Below, piece after piece: positions 36,716 to 44,767 of a stretch of DNA of 64,000 bases. The DNA is from Paenibacillus sp. MZ04-78.2. Its GTDB lineage: Bacteria; Bacillota; Bacilli; Paenibacillales; NBRC-103111. The stretch spans positions 1 through 64,000 of the forward strand of contig NZ_JANAVJ010000006.1 in assembly GCF_024213375.1 (NCBI RefSeq), read 5' to 3'. The notes under the pieces are model-generated. The model did not search any database and was not told the origin of the DNA. It worked only from the letters and a program-made list of their open reading frames with translations. Position 1 is the first letter of the stretch. The number at the start of each line of letters is the position of its first letter. Both the position numbers and the translations under genes were made by a program.

Positions 36716-36769
36716 ATTATAGGGGAGCTGTGTAAAATGGAATGAATGATTACGTTAAGAAATTATGAA
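36716..36769 (-). promoter_or_regulatory. Pho-box-like array and -10 of the alkaline phosphatase gene
   Basis: On the minus strand TTCATA (36769-36764), TTAACG (36758-36753), ATTCAT (36747-36742) and TTTACA (36736-36731) are spaced with exactly 11-bp periodicity. TATAAT follows at 36721-36716. Three of the four hexamers resemble the PhoP consensus TT(A/C/T)A(C/T)A. The proximal one would lie at about -22 to -27, where PhoP sites sit in Bacillus Pho promoters. No good -35 is present, as expected for an activator-dependent promoter. Confidence 0.65.
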
Positions 36770-36797
36770 GAATTTGATTAGCTGGTCCCAAGACGGG

Positions 36798-36823
36798 AAA
36801 AAGCCTCAGGCAAAGCCTGAGGC
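36798..36823 (-). terminator. Terminator
   Basis: GCCTCAGGC (36803-36811) and GCCTGAGGC (36815-36823) form a perfect 9-bp stem. On the minus strand the stem is followed by TTTTT. Confidence 0.75.
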
Positions 36824-36921
36824 AGGAGTACGATGTGATGTGCTATCCGTTTCGGCCGAGAGGGACAAAGAAGCGGAGGGTGAAGATTAAGCCGACTTGC
36901 AAGGCAGCGGATGTTTAAGAA

Positions 36922-36947
36922 AAAACACGTTCTTATGAACGTGTTTT
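36922..36947. terminator. Bidirectional terminator after the Rpn-type gene
   Basis: AAAACACGTTC (36922-36932) and GAACGTGTTTT (36937-36947) form an 11-bp stem with a 4-nt loop, A/T tracts at both ends. Confidence 0.75.
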
Positions 36948-36981
36948 CCTGACGGCAGATGAAATTTTTAGCAAAGGGCAA

Positions 36982-37824
36982 TTAGTGAAGCTGCTCTTTC
37001 AATTTTTTTACTTCGCTTTCGGGCAATCCCGTTGCTTTAGCGATTTTAGCCACGTCCATGCCCATTTCCAGCAAGTTTTTGGCTACTTCAATTTCTTTTT
37101 CACGTTTTCCTTCTTCTTTAGCTCCATCGATCATAGACGCTTCGTCGTGCAGCGCTTTTTGCCGCATTTCGTACAATCGTCGGGCTTCTTCGTTCTGGCT
37201 CAGAAACTCCAGCGTATCCATCGCTTTTTGCAATGTTGGCTCGTTCATGGCGATGACCTCCCATAGTTCTTGTTTATCTACGCCTTTCAGGAACAACAGC
37301 CATTTCACTAGCTTATCCGATAGGCTGGCCCTTTGCGATTGCAGCTTGGGCAGCTCCATGAAATGAATCTCGATATCATCGGTAAGCCTCAAGCCGGTAT
37401 GGTGTTCCCGCAAATGAAAAAGGTTATAGTAACGATCATTGGGGATAAAGTTGAAATTTAAGATGTTGATGGTGATGGTCTTTTTTAAATCTTTATATTT
37501 TTGTCCTTCTTCAAGCTGGCTGGAATACATTTTGCTCCAATAATACAGCGTCCGTTTCTCTATATCGTACCGGTTGAACAGTTGAATTTCGATGTTCACT
37601 TGCTTTCCATCCGCTGTGCGGGCATGAAGATCGAGAATCGATTGCTTGTCGTGCAGCGCGTTTTTATCAATATACGGATTGAGGATCTGAATGTCCGTGA
37701 TCGGAGAAGGCTCGCTTTCTCTCAAGGTCACATTTAAAAAATCCAGCAGTACGTCTTTATTTTCTTCGACACCGAAAATGCGTTTGAAAACGAAATCGAC
37801 TTTAGGATCAAGTCTGTTGGTCAT
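36982..37824 (-). CDS. Rpn/PD-(D/E)XK nuclease family protein
   Basis: 280 residues of the transposase_31/Rpn family (RpnA-like). The N-terminus LDPKVDFVFKRIFGVEENKDVLLDFLN is diagnostic, and the catalytic core reads SILDLHARTADGKQVNIEIQL (D and E-X-Q of the PD-(D/E)XK fold). The C-terminal ~60 residues are charged and helical (EEGKREKEIEVAKNLLEMGMDVAKIAKATGLPESEV), as usual. Such proteins cut DNA and promote RecA-independent recombination in E. coli, but they are not classic transposases and no inverted repeats flank this copy. A TATAAT lies upstream at 37852-37857 on the minus strand. Confidence 0.88.
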   Translation of the reverse strand: MTNRLDPKVDFVFKRIFGVEENKDVLLDFLNVTLRESEPSPITDIQILNPYIDKNALHDKQSILDLHARTADGKQVNIEIQLFNRYDIEKRTLYYWSKMYSSQLEEGQKYKDLKKTITINILNFNFIPNDRYYNLFHLREHHTGLRLTDDIEIHFMELPKLQSQRASLSDKLVKWLLFLKGVDKQELWEVIAMNEPTLQKAMDTLEFLSQNEEARRLYEMRQKALHDEASMIDGAKEEGKREKEIEVAKNLLEMGMDVAKIAKATGLPESEVKKLKEQLH

Positions 37825-37898
37825 CCTCTCAACTCCATTTCCTCTGCCTCATTATTATACCACGATGGAAAACGTTCAGACACATGGACAAAATATTC

Positions 37899-38372
37899 TC
37901 ATACCATAGAAATACCGGACGATCCTTTGTGGCGCTTCCTGCCGAACGCAACCCTGTACAGCATGTACCCGAGAGAGGCGCTCGCGTAGTTAAGAATCAC
38001 GTCGTCGATATCGCCGGAACCGACGCGCAATACCGTCTGCAGAAGCTCGATGACGATCAGCGAAATGATGAAGCCAAGCGAAAAACCGAGAAACGTCCGG
38101 CATCTCCGGAATAAGAGCGGCAGCAAAATTCCGAAGGGGATAAACATCCCGATGTTGCCACCCAGATTGATAAGCACAACGGATAAAGCGATGGAGTCAA
38201 AATGAATAAAATAATAGCCGATCGTGCGAAAAGGATGCAGGTTGTACCGAAGCTCGTCCGCATGAACCGTCCGCCCGAATCCGACAAACATCATGTACAG
38301 CATGCAGGACGTATACAAAATGAATGCGGTGGCGGCCCATGGATTGCGTTTTCCCCTCTTTTTTCTCCTCAT
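37899..38372 (-). CDS. VanZ-like membrane protein
   Basis: 157 residues with four predicted membrane helices. The VanZ (PF04892) signatures are present: RYNLHPFRTIGYYF, NLGGNIGMFIPFGILLPLL and the closing QTVLRVGSGDIDDVILNYASASLGYML. VanZ-family proteins are linked to low-level glycopeptide or lipoglycopeptide tolerance, but the biochemical role is not settled. It starts 8 bp after the nucleotidyltransferase gene ends and is probably co-transcribed. Confidence 0.88.
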   Translation of the reverse strand: MRRKKRGKRNPWAATAFILYTSCMLYMMFVGFGRTVHADELRYNLHPFRTIGYYFIHFDSIALSVVLINLGGNIGMFIPFGILLPLLFRRCRTFLGFSLGFIISLIVIELLQTVLRVGSGDIDDVILNYASASLGYMLYRVAFGRKRHKGSSGISMV

Positions 38373-38379
38373 GGTGTCG

Positions 38380-39351
38380 CTACCGCCCCTGGCCTTCTTC
38401 GCAAAGACCGATCAAGTGCTCCGCTTGTTTCATTAAGGTGTGTATCTGCTCCTCCGAATACGTTTGGAAACCTAGCGTAACAAGGTGCGCCCGCATCGCT
38501 TCAGGCAGTTCCCGGACATGCTGTTCTAACGTTTGGCCGTCGTCGAGGGCGAGATAGCACCAGAAGGCCTCGGCATAAAGCTGCCATGCGAGATTATCCG
38601 GGTCGCCTGCTTCCTTGTACCGTGCCGCCTTGCGGGCCGTGAGCTCGTCTTGAACAGATTGCAGCTCAAAGGCATCCGCATCGCCGCTCCGCTTGCGCAA
38701 GTATGCGCGGTAAGCCTGAAGCGACGTGAGCAGTTTATCGGGATCAATGCTGCCTGCACCGAACCGAATCTCGCGGTAGGCCGGGTACAGGTCCAGTCGT
38801 CTCATGATCGGCAGCAATCCTCCGGTCGACATTGCGCCATGGACAAAATAAGCGTAGACCATCGCCGCTTCCCCCCAAACGGCATCAGCGGCAAAGCTGG
38901 CCGTTATCCGTTCTTGGGCGTCTAGACTTTCCTGAAGCCAAGCTTGATGCTCGGCGATCGCGGCTTTGGCCTGCGACAGCATCCGTTCTCTGCCTTGCGG
39001 AGATTGAAAATACGCCGAAGCCTCGGTGATCAAAGCTTGCAGCAGTCCCGAAGGGTCCGAAACGATGCGTGCCTCCTCCAGAAAGCGGAAATCCCACGGG
39101 GAACCGATAATTTGCTCCATTTGCGGCAGTGGGTGGACATGGAGCTGAATGACGTGCTCCTGAAATAGCACATTCGCGCTGTAATGCGGCTGTTCTTGGT
39201 TCGACGTATAGACATTTAAGTCCAAGTCACTGAACCGGTCCGCTTCACCGCGCCCCACGGAGCCGCCTGCCAAAGCGCCAACCTGCTGCGAGATCGGCTG
39301 CCGATGCGCATATTGCTGAGCCAGATCGACATAAAACGAAGTATAATTCAA
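38380..39351 (-). CDS. Nucleotidyltransferase-domain protein
   Basis: 323 residues. The N-terminal minimal nucleotidyltransferase core is visible as LAGGSVGRGEADRFSDLDLNVY, with the GS motif and paired Asp that bind Mg-NTP. The rest is helical, like kanamycin/streptomycin adenylyltransferase relatives, but no resistance class can be assigned. The start is TTG at 39351: GGGAGG at 39360-39365 sits eight bases ahead and no ATG is suitably placed. Confidence 0.8.
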   Translation of the reverse strand: MNYTSFYVDLAQQYAHRQPISQQVGALAGGSVGRGEADRFSDLDLNVYTSNQEQPHYSANVLFQEHVIQLHVHPLPQMEQIIGSPWDFRFLEEARIVSDPSGLLQALITEASAYFQSPQGRERMLSQAKAAIAEHQAWLQESLDAQERITASFAADAVWGEAAMVYAYFVHGAMSTGGLLPIMRRLDLYPAYREIRFGAGSIDPDKLLTSLQAYRAYLRKRSGDADAFELQSVQDELTARKAARYKEAGDPDNLAWQLYAEAFWCYLALDDGQTLEQHVRELPEAMRAHLVTLGFQTYSEEQIHTLMKQAEHLIGLCEEGQGR

Positions 39352-39676
39352 TGATGTGACCTCCCGCGAAATAAAAGTAGACGATTTCTAGTACAGAGAG
39401 TTGGTTTTAACAAGAGGTTCCGAATCATCACGATAGTTGGCGAATTTAGCGATGCTCGGCTTAGCTCATACGCTTGGCGGAATGGCGCAGCCGGAATATC
39501 CGGAGATGGTTGCCGTTTATCGGGGATGAAAGAATCGCTGCAAAATACAATTTTCACCCTTAATCTCTCCTTCAACTCGAACTGTATTTCCCGACGCCGG
39601 TAAATCCGGCTTTGGAGCGGGCTCTCCCGCAGGCGCCGGACTTGTCACGCGGCCTCGGATTAAAGCTGTACTCGTT
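39352..39676. other. 325-bp gap, no clear gene
   Basis: It contains the ribosome site of the nucleotidyltransferase gene at its left end. A 30-codon plus-strand frame (39437-39529, TTG start, ending EYPEMVAVYRG) has protein-like composition and may be a gene remnant. I could not identify it, and I see no promoter, terminator or repeat with confidence. Confidence 0.4.
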
Positions 39677-40444
39677 CTAACCCTGCGGCTTCGCGAACGT
39701 GCTCCACAGCTTATCGAATTTGGCTTTGGTCAAAATCTCGTGCGTGACAAACCGTCCGTTATAATACGCGCTGTATGTCGTGAAGGCGGTCGGGGCGTTT
39801 TGCGCCTGTTCCTTCGTCGTGAGCTTCACGCGTTTTACGGGAATTCCGTACGCCCGTTCAATGGCATCGAGCTCTTCACCAGTATAATGGTCGGTAAAAG
39901 GGCACTGGTCCGTATACAGCACGACTAGACCGTTATCGTCCGCAACGGCCTGCTGCTTGGCGCTTTCTCTAAAGCGGGGAAGCGGGGCGTCTGGATCGAA
40001 CCGCTTGACGAGCAGCTCGAAATAGGGAGGAGCGGTATCGCACACCTCGAACCCATGTTTCACGTAGTATGACTTCTCCGAGAGATAAGGCCGCTTCTTA
40101 TGGCTCGATGCTGCAACGATGCCCGCTTTGCCCTCCGAGTCTCGGATGCATTCCTGTAAAAGCTGCACTCCATATCCTTGTCCCTTGTAGCTTCCGGACA
40201 CCCAAAAGCAGTTGATAAACGTATAGTTTGGAGCATCGATTGGCACCTAAGCGTTCTCGGCAGGCAAGTATTCGATGAACACTTTTCCTTTGGCGTCCAG
40301 CTTTTTTAAGACAAGCCCTTCTTGAAAACGGCAAGCCAGCCATTCTTTCTTCAGGCTGACGCCGCGCTGGGCTTTTTTGTCCGACATGGCGCAACAGATG
40401 TGCTCCCGAGCGATATTATCAGAGGTAACTTGTACGATGCTCAT
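39677..40444 (-). pseudogene. YoaP-like GNAT acetyltransferase interrupted by an amber codon
   Basis: Two stretches in the same frame join into one 255-codon gene: residues 1-65 (MSIVQVTSDNIAREHICCAM ... FIEYLPAENA), a TAG at 40249-40247, then 189 residues beginning VPIDAPNYTFINCFWVSG. The GNAT acetyl-CoA loop is GSYKGQGYGVQLLQECI. The C-terminal part (LYTDQCPFTDHY ... KLWSTFAKPQG) is the YoaP-like domain. Family members carry a Trp-Cys pair at the break, so a Trp codon has become TAG. The GGGAGG site and start codon are intact. Either recently inactivated or a sequencing error. Confidence 0.85.
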
Positions 40445-40471
40445 TCTCAGACCTCCCGGATCATGCGTCGT

Positions 40472-41113
40472 TTATCCTTCTACAGGCTGAAACGCTCCCT
40501 GATAATGGCTGATGTCGCCGTGCAGCTTAATGTCCGGCTTGCCGTCCTCAGTAAATTCGATCTTACACAGGCAGGCCGGATGTATGTACGGCAGCTCCCA
40601 TAATTGCTCGATCGGCCTTTGCTCGAAAGCGGCCATCAACAATTTGACCACGACGGTATGGGTGACGATCAGCACGGCCTGCCCGGCATGGTCGCGCAGA
40701 ATGTGCCGGAGCTTGCCGAGGGCGCGCTGCTCCACCTCCGCGAACGTCTCCGCTTGAGCGGCGCGGAAGCGGTCCGGCTGACGCCAGAAGTGCTCGTAAG
40801 CCTCCGGGCAGCGCTCCGTAATTTCGGCAGCAGTCTGTCCTTCCCATTCGCCCAGATTGATTTCCTTCATCTCGTCGCATTCCGTTATGGCAATCGGCCG
40901 GCCTCCGCGGATTAGCTCGGCGGTCTTGACGGCCCGGGGGCTGGAGCTGCTGTAAATCCAATCGAGCGGCTGCTCCAGCAGCGCTTCACCCAGCCAACGA
41001 GCCTGTTTCACGCCAAGCTCCGTCAGCGGAGAATCCTGATGACCTTAAAACCGGTGCTCCACGTTCCATTCCGTCTGGCCGTGCCGGACCAAATATATCG
41101 TTGTTTTGTTCAT
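40472..41113 (-). pseudogene. Histidine phosphatase (phosphoglycerate mutase family) with ochre codon 23
   Basis: ATG 41113 follows AGGAGG by seven bases and begins MNKTTIYLVRHGQTEWNVEH, which holds the catalytic RHG motif (H11). Codon 23 is TAA (41047-41045) where relatives have Gln in RFQGHQDSPLT. The frame then continues intact for 191 codons: SSSPRAVKTAELI, NLGEWEGQTAAEI and VLIVTHTVVVKLLM with the second catalytic His. A CAA-to-TAA change explains the lesion. Without readthrough the protein lacks its active-site histidine. Confidence 0.87.
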
Positions 41114-41123
41114 CCCGCGCCTC

Positions 41124-41648
41124 CTAGCTGATCCAATGATCGGAAAGCTTAACGATTTCCCAGCCATCCTTCGTTTTCTTCCAAGTGGCGGTCATTCCTG
41201 CGGCGCCTAACGGAGAGCGGTATTTCCCGCCGGTGACCGTCACGCTGTCCGGCGAATGAATTTCCAGTTTCTCAATATTGAGCAGGATGCCGTAGAGGCT
41301 GTTCGTTTTCGGGTCCAGCTTGTTTTTCTCCTTTAATTGTTGATAGGAGTCGAATAGAATCTCCACGCCGTATTTCGTATGAAAATGATGGATAAGTTCG
41401 TTTCGCTCGCCTTCGGACAGCTTCCAGTCTGTCATCTGCCAATCCAAAGAAATAAATTGCATCTTGGAGTCCAGACTTGGCTCCAGGTCCATCAGCTTTT
41501 CAAACGCATGCGTTAATAAGGAAACCTTAGACGTGAAATGATCCGGTGCCGCCTGGTTGGTTTGCGCGGGATGCGTGACGGCCTCTGGCGTCGTCGTAAC
41601 CGGCTGGATGACCAGCAGCCATGCGAGAAGGAGCAGTAGATGATTCAT
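41124..41648 (-). CDS. Secreted protein of unknown function
   Basis: 174 residues; the first ~18 form a signal peptide or anchor (MNHLLLLLAWLLVIQPV). A helical middle (ERNELIHHFHTKYGVEILFDSYQQLKEKN) is followed by a beta-rich C-terminus (SPDSVTVTGGKYRSPLGAAGMTATWKKTKDGWEIVKL), reminiscent of SnoaL/DUF4878-like folds. It lies 4 bp after a GNAT gene and 10 bp before the phosphatase, so it is part of a minus-strand operon. Family not recognised. Confidence 0.7.
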   Translation of the reverse strand: MNHLLLLLAWLLVIQPVTTTPEAVTHPAQTNQAAPDHFTSKVSLLTHAFEKLMDLEPSLDSKMQFISLDWQMTDWKLSEGERNELIHHFHTKYGVEILFDSYQQLKEKNKLDPKTNSLYGILLNIEKLEIHSPDSVTVTGGKYRSPLGAAGMTATWKKTKDGWEIVKLSDHWIS

Positions 41649-41652
41649 GGCG

Positions 41653-42168
41653 CTACACCTCGACCTCCTTATAATAAAATACGGTATCGTTCAGGCTGCC
41701 GTCCGCGGAGCGTGCGTAGCGGGGAATGCGTCCCGCCTCCACATACCCGAGCGACCGATACAGCAGGTTGGACGGATCGCCTGCGCGCGTATCGAGCACA
41801 AGCAGCGTTCGGTTTTCGGTGCGGGCCCGCTCTTCGGCGGCCAGCATCAGGGCGCGGGCGATGCCGTTTCTGCGGCTGTGGGTATGGACCATAAGTTTGG
41901 CGACTTCCGCCCGGTGGGCGGCATTCTTTTTTTGCGCTAGCTGGAGCTGCACGGCGCCGACAATCGTCTGATCGAGCTTGGCCGCCCACAAGACGACTCC
42001 CGGCTCCAGCGCGCTTTTCCAATAATCCACTGCTTCTTCCTTGCTTAACGGCGGCAAAAAGCCGACCGAAGCGCCGCTCTCCACGGTATCGATCAGCAGC
42101 TCGGCCAACTGCTCCAACGATTCCGGATCGTATGCCCGGATTTCAACGATTTCCAAGGAACGGCTCAT
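41653..42168 (-). CDS. GNAT acetyltransferase
   Basis: 171 residues with the GNAT core: TIVGAVQLQLAQKKNAAHRAEVAKLMVH and the acetyl-CoA pyrophosphate loop HSRRNGIARALML, then LLVLDTRAGDPSNLLYRSLGYVEAGRIPRYA. The substrate is unknown. Its ATG overlaps the stop of the upstream GNAT gene (ATGA), indicating an operon. Confidence 0.88.
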   Translation of the reverse strand: MSRSLEIVEIRAYDPESLEQLAELLIDTVESGASVGFLPPLSKEEAVDYWKSALEPGVVLWAAKLDQTIVGAVQLQLAQKKNAAHRAEVAKLMVHTHSRRNGIARALMLAAEERARTENRTLLVLDTRAGDPSNLLYRSLGYVEAGRIPRYARSADGSLNDTVFYYKEVEV

Positions 42169-42605
42169 CCTTCCTGTCCCTCCTCTGCTTCAACCGCATA
42201 GGTGCAGCGAAACCGCTCCACACCCGAATAGTTTTCGCCCAGACTGACGATCTCGAACCCGATGTTCCGGTAAAAATCGACCGTGTCCTCATCCGTTTCC
42301 GCGACGATTTCGGCAGGGCCTTTGAGGTGGATCAACTCCAAAATTTGGCCACGGCCATAGCCTTGTCCCCGGTAGTCCGGCTGGACCGCAATGTGTCGCA
42401 GCTCCATCACGCGCCCGGGATTGATCCGGAAGCCGACGAGGCCGAGCAGGTTCCCGTCCTTTTCGTAGCCGTACAATTCAAGCTCTTCGCTGCGCTTGTA
42501 GTCGCTTAAGGTTTGCTCCAGCCGAGCCGGGTCCGGAAAAATGGAATATTCGAGAAGCTCCGCGATTTCGGGCTGGTCCAATCTGGATTTGATATCGATT
42601 AGCAA
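42165..42605 (-). CDS. GNAT acetyltransferase
   Basis: 146 residues. GNAT motifs: LGLVGFRINPGRVMELRHIAVQPDYRGQGYGRGQI, with the QPDYRGQGYG acyl-CoA loop, and DFYRNIGFEIVSLGENYSGVERFRC at the C-terminus. First gene of a minus-strand cluster of acetyltransferases and a phosphatase running to about 39.7 kb, in which two later genes are interrupted. Substrate unknown. Confidence 0.88.
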   Translation of the reverse strand: MLIDIKSRLDQPEIAELLEYSIFPDPARLEQTLSDYKRSEELELYGYEKDGNLLGLVGFRINPGRVMELRHIAVQPDYRGQGYGRGQILELIHLKGPAEIVAETDEDTVDFYRNIGFEIVSLGENYSGVERFRCTYAVEAEEGQEG

Positions 42606-42720
42606 GGGGATCGCTCCTTTGGGTGTAGGTTTCGGCTTCGGCAGAAAAACTTTCTTTTATTCAGTATAAAGGACTTGAAAGGTTTTTCCAAAACAATCAA
42701 TGCTACCATTTAATTTGAGA

Positions 42721-42749
42721 TTGACGGATGATGAAGAAAGGACTACAAT
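42721..42749 (+). promoter_or_regulatory. Sigma-A promoter of the PHP phosphatase gene
   Basis: TTGACG (42721-42726), a 17-bp spacer and TACAAT (42744-42749). The predicted leader is about 120 nt, A-rich and poor in secondary structure. Confidence 0.75.
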
Positions 42750-42801
42750 AATCAACAATAAACCACAAAAATAAAGTTATATAAACAACAACAAACAAAA
42801 A

Positions 42802-42882
42802 ATGACCACCAATCGTCAAAAGCGGAGGAACACTTTTTCGTCGGAGTATTTTAATCGATGGAATGAGGAGGAAGCGGGATGA
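42802..42882 (+). CDS. Possible 26-residue leader ORF overlapping the PHP gene start
   Basis: ATG 42802 opens 26 codons (MTTNRQKRRNTFSSEYFNRW then NEEEAG) whose TGA overlaps the ATG of the next gene. It contains that gene's GAGGAGG site. It has no ribosome site of its own, so translation is doubtful; if used it would couple initiation downstream. Confidence 0.3.
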   Translation: MTTNRQKRRNTFSSEYFNRWNEEEAG

Positions 42883-43880
42883 AGCTGGATTTTCATTTTC
42901 ACTTGGAGGAGGGGCCGTACTCGACCGGCTGGCTGCAGCGGACGGCGCGGGCGCTGGAGAACGTGCATCGGGAGAGCGGACTGCTGGGCGACCGGCCGCA
43001 TTCGCTCGAATGGATGAACAAGCTGGGAGAGCTGCTTCAGCAGCGGCTTGCGGCGGGCTGCTTCAGCGAAGAATGGCTCGCGTTCTATTTCGAGCAGGGG
43101 AGGCGGCGCGGGATTGAGCGGTTCGGGATGGTGGATCACCTGTACCGGTTTACCGAGTTCCGGCCGTATTACGAACGACATATGATTGTGGACGATACGC
43201 CGCTTGGCCGGCGGCAGCGGTACTGGCTGGACCGTGTCTGCGTAAGCTCCATCGAGCCGTATCTTCAGGCGGTGCGCCGGGCGAAGGCCGCGGGCGTGCC
43301 CGTATCGCTCGGAGTCGAGGCGGACTTTTTCCCGGGCGGCGAGGCGGAGCTCGGCGAGCTGCTGTCGCAGTACGAGCTGGATTACGTGATCGGGTCGGTT
43401 CATTTTCTGGAAGGCTGGGGCTTCGACAACCCGGAAACGCAGGAGCTGTTCAAGGAAAAAGACCTGCTTGCCCTGTATCGGCAATTGTTTGACTACGTGA
43501 AAATGGCGGCTTCCAGCGGCTTGTTCGACATTATTGCGCATCTGGACAATCTGAAGGTGTTCAATTACCGGCCGGAGGAGAAACTGCTGCTGCCGATGTA
43601 CGAAGACGTGGCCCGTACACTCAAGCAGGCCGATGTGGCGACTGAGATCAATACCGGGCTTGCTTACCGGTACCCGGTCAAGGAAGCTTGCCCGAGTCCG
43701 GATTTTCTGGACATTTTGCATAAACACGGCATCCCGATTACGTTAAGCTCTGATTCCCATTTTCCGGACGACATCGGGACGCAACTGGACGAGGCGATGG
43801 ATTTGTTGGCCCGGACCGGGTACAACGAAATCATCTACGTGCACGAGAAGAAACGGATCGCCGTTCCGCTCGGGCGGTAA
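42879..43880 (+). CDS. PHP-domain phosphoesterase (histidinol-phosphatase-like)
   Basis: 333 residues. PHP metal-binding motifs: MKLDFHFHLEEGPYS at the N-terminus, GMVDHLYRFTEF, VSLGVEADFFPG, YVIGSVHFLEGWGFD, DIIAHLDNLKVF and the C-terminal TLSSDSHFPDDIG. The trinuclear metal site therefore looks complete. Relatives dephosphorylate histidinol phosphate or similar small phosphates; with no other his gene nearby, a general phosphatase role is possible. Start ATG has GAGGAGG seven to eight bases upstream. Confidence 0.87.
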   Translation: MKLDFHFHLEEGPYSTGWLQRTARALENVHRESGLLGDRPHSLEWMNKLGELLQQRLAAGCFSEEWLAFYFEQGRRRGIERFGMVDHLYRFTEFRPYYERHMIVDDTPLGRRQRYWLDRVCVSSIEPYLQAVRRAKAAGVPVSLGVEADFFPGGEAELGELLSQYELDYVIGSVHFLEGWGFDNPETQELFKEKDLLALYRQLFDYVKMAASSGLFDIIAHLDNLKVFNYRPEEKLLLPMYEDVARTLKQADVATEINTGLAYRYPVKEACPSPDFLDILHKHGIPITLSSDSHFPDDIGTQLDEAMDLLARTGYNEIIYVHEKKRIAVPLGR

Positions 43881-43892
43881 GGGGAGGTCCCC

Positions 43893-44654
43893 ATGGAACT
43901 GTCGTTGACCCCGGATGTGTGGCATATCGGCTACGCGGAGCTGACGCTCCGTATTATTACGGCGCTGGTGCTGGGCGGTCTGATCGGCTTGGAGCGGGAA
44001 ATTGGCGGGCATTCGGCCGGTTTTCGCACGCATATTCTCGTCTGCATGGGCTCGGCTCTCATTGTGCTGCTGTCGAGCTACGGTTTTTCCGATTTTGCGG
44101 GCGAACGAACGTGAGGCTGGACCCGGCCCGTCTCGCTGCTCAGGTGATCAGCGGCATCGGCTTCCTCGGCGCCGGAACGATTCTGCGCACGGGGTCGACT
44201 GTGTCGGGGCTGACGACTGCGGCTTCGCTATGGGTCGTGGCGGCTATCGGTCTTGCGGTTGGCGCCGGTTTTTACTACGGAGCCGTCGTTTCGACGGCTG
44301 CGGTCATCGTCAGCCTGTTCCTCTTGAACAAGGTGGAGAAGGCGGCTTTGACGAAAACGAAGCGCAAGCGCGAGGTAGAGGTCGAGCTCTGGGACGGGGA
44401 CGGGAATCTCGGTATGATGCTGAACCGGATCAAGGCTGCAGGCGTTTCCGTCACTGGAGAGCCGGGCGAAGGAAACGGAGAAAGGCTTCCGCAACGCCGT
44501 AAGCGTACGCATGGCGCTCAAGACGACGGACGGGCAATACGAGCACGTCGTACAGGAGTTGATCGTGCTTCCGGGTATGGTGAAGGTGGAGACGCCGGGT
44601 TGGAAGCCGCTCGAGCCCGGGGATAAAACGGAAGCGACGGGGAAGACGGCTTGA
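43893..44654 (+). pseudogene. MgtC/SapB family membrane protein with two frameshifts
   Basis: The first 73 codons (ATLRIITALVLGGLIGLEREI-type region, GGHSAGFRTHILVCMGSALIV) are the MgtC N-terminus. A one-base loss near 44106-44110 brings a stop, while the next frame resumes VRLDPARLAAQVISGIGFLG AGTILRTGSTVSGLTTAAS. Near 44470-44480 a second shift is needed to reach FRNAVSVRMALKTTDGQYEH and the proper end at 44654. All family motifs survive when the frames are joined, so damage is recent or due to sequencing. MgtC proteins modulate Mg/phosphate and ATP-synthase activity. It lies 12 bp after the PHP gene. Confidence 0.87.
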
Positions 44655-44767
44655 GGTTCACCGTCGACGCACGGAGCGGGTCGGACGCCGCCGCGTCAAC
44701 AATAAGGCAGGCGGCCGCTTCCGGCGAACGGCAACGCGATAAACATTAGCGAAGAGGAGCGATTCAA

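Noticed and set aside
36982-37824. Rpn-type gene as an insertion sequence
   Set aside because: Although the family is often annotated as transposase, no terminal inverted repeats or target duplication are visible around it.
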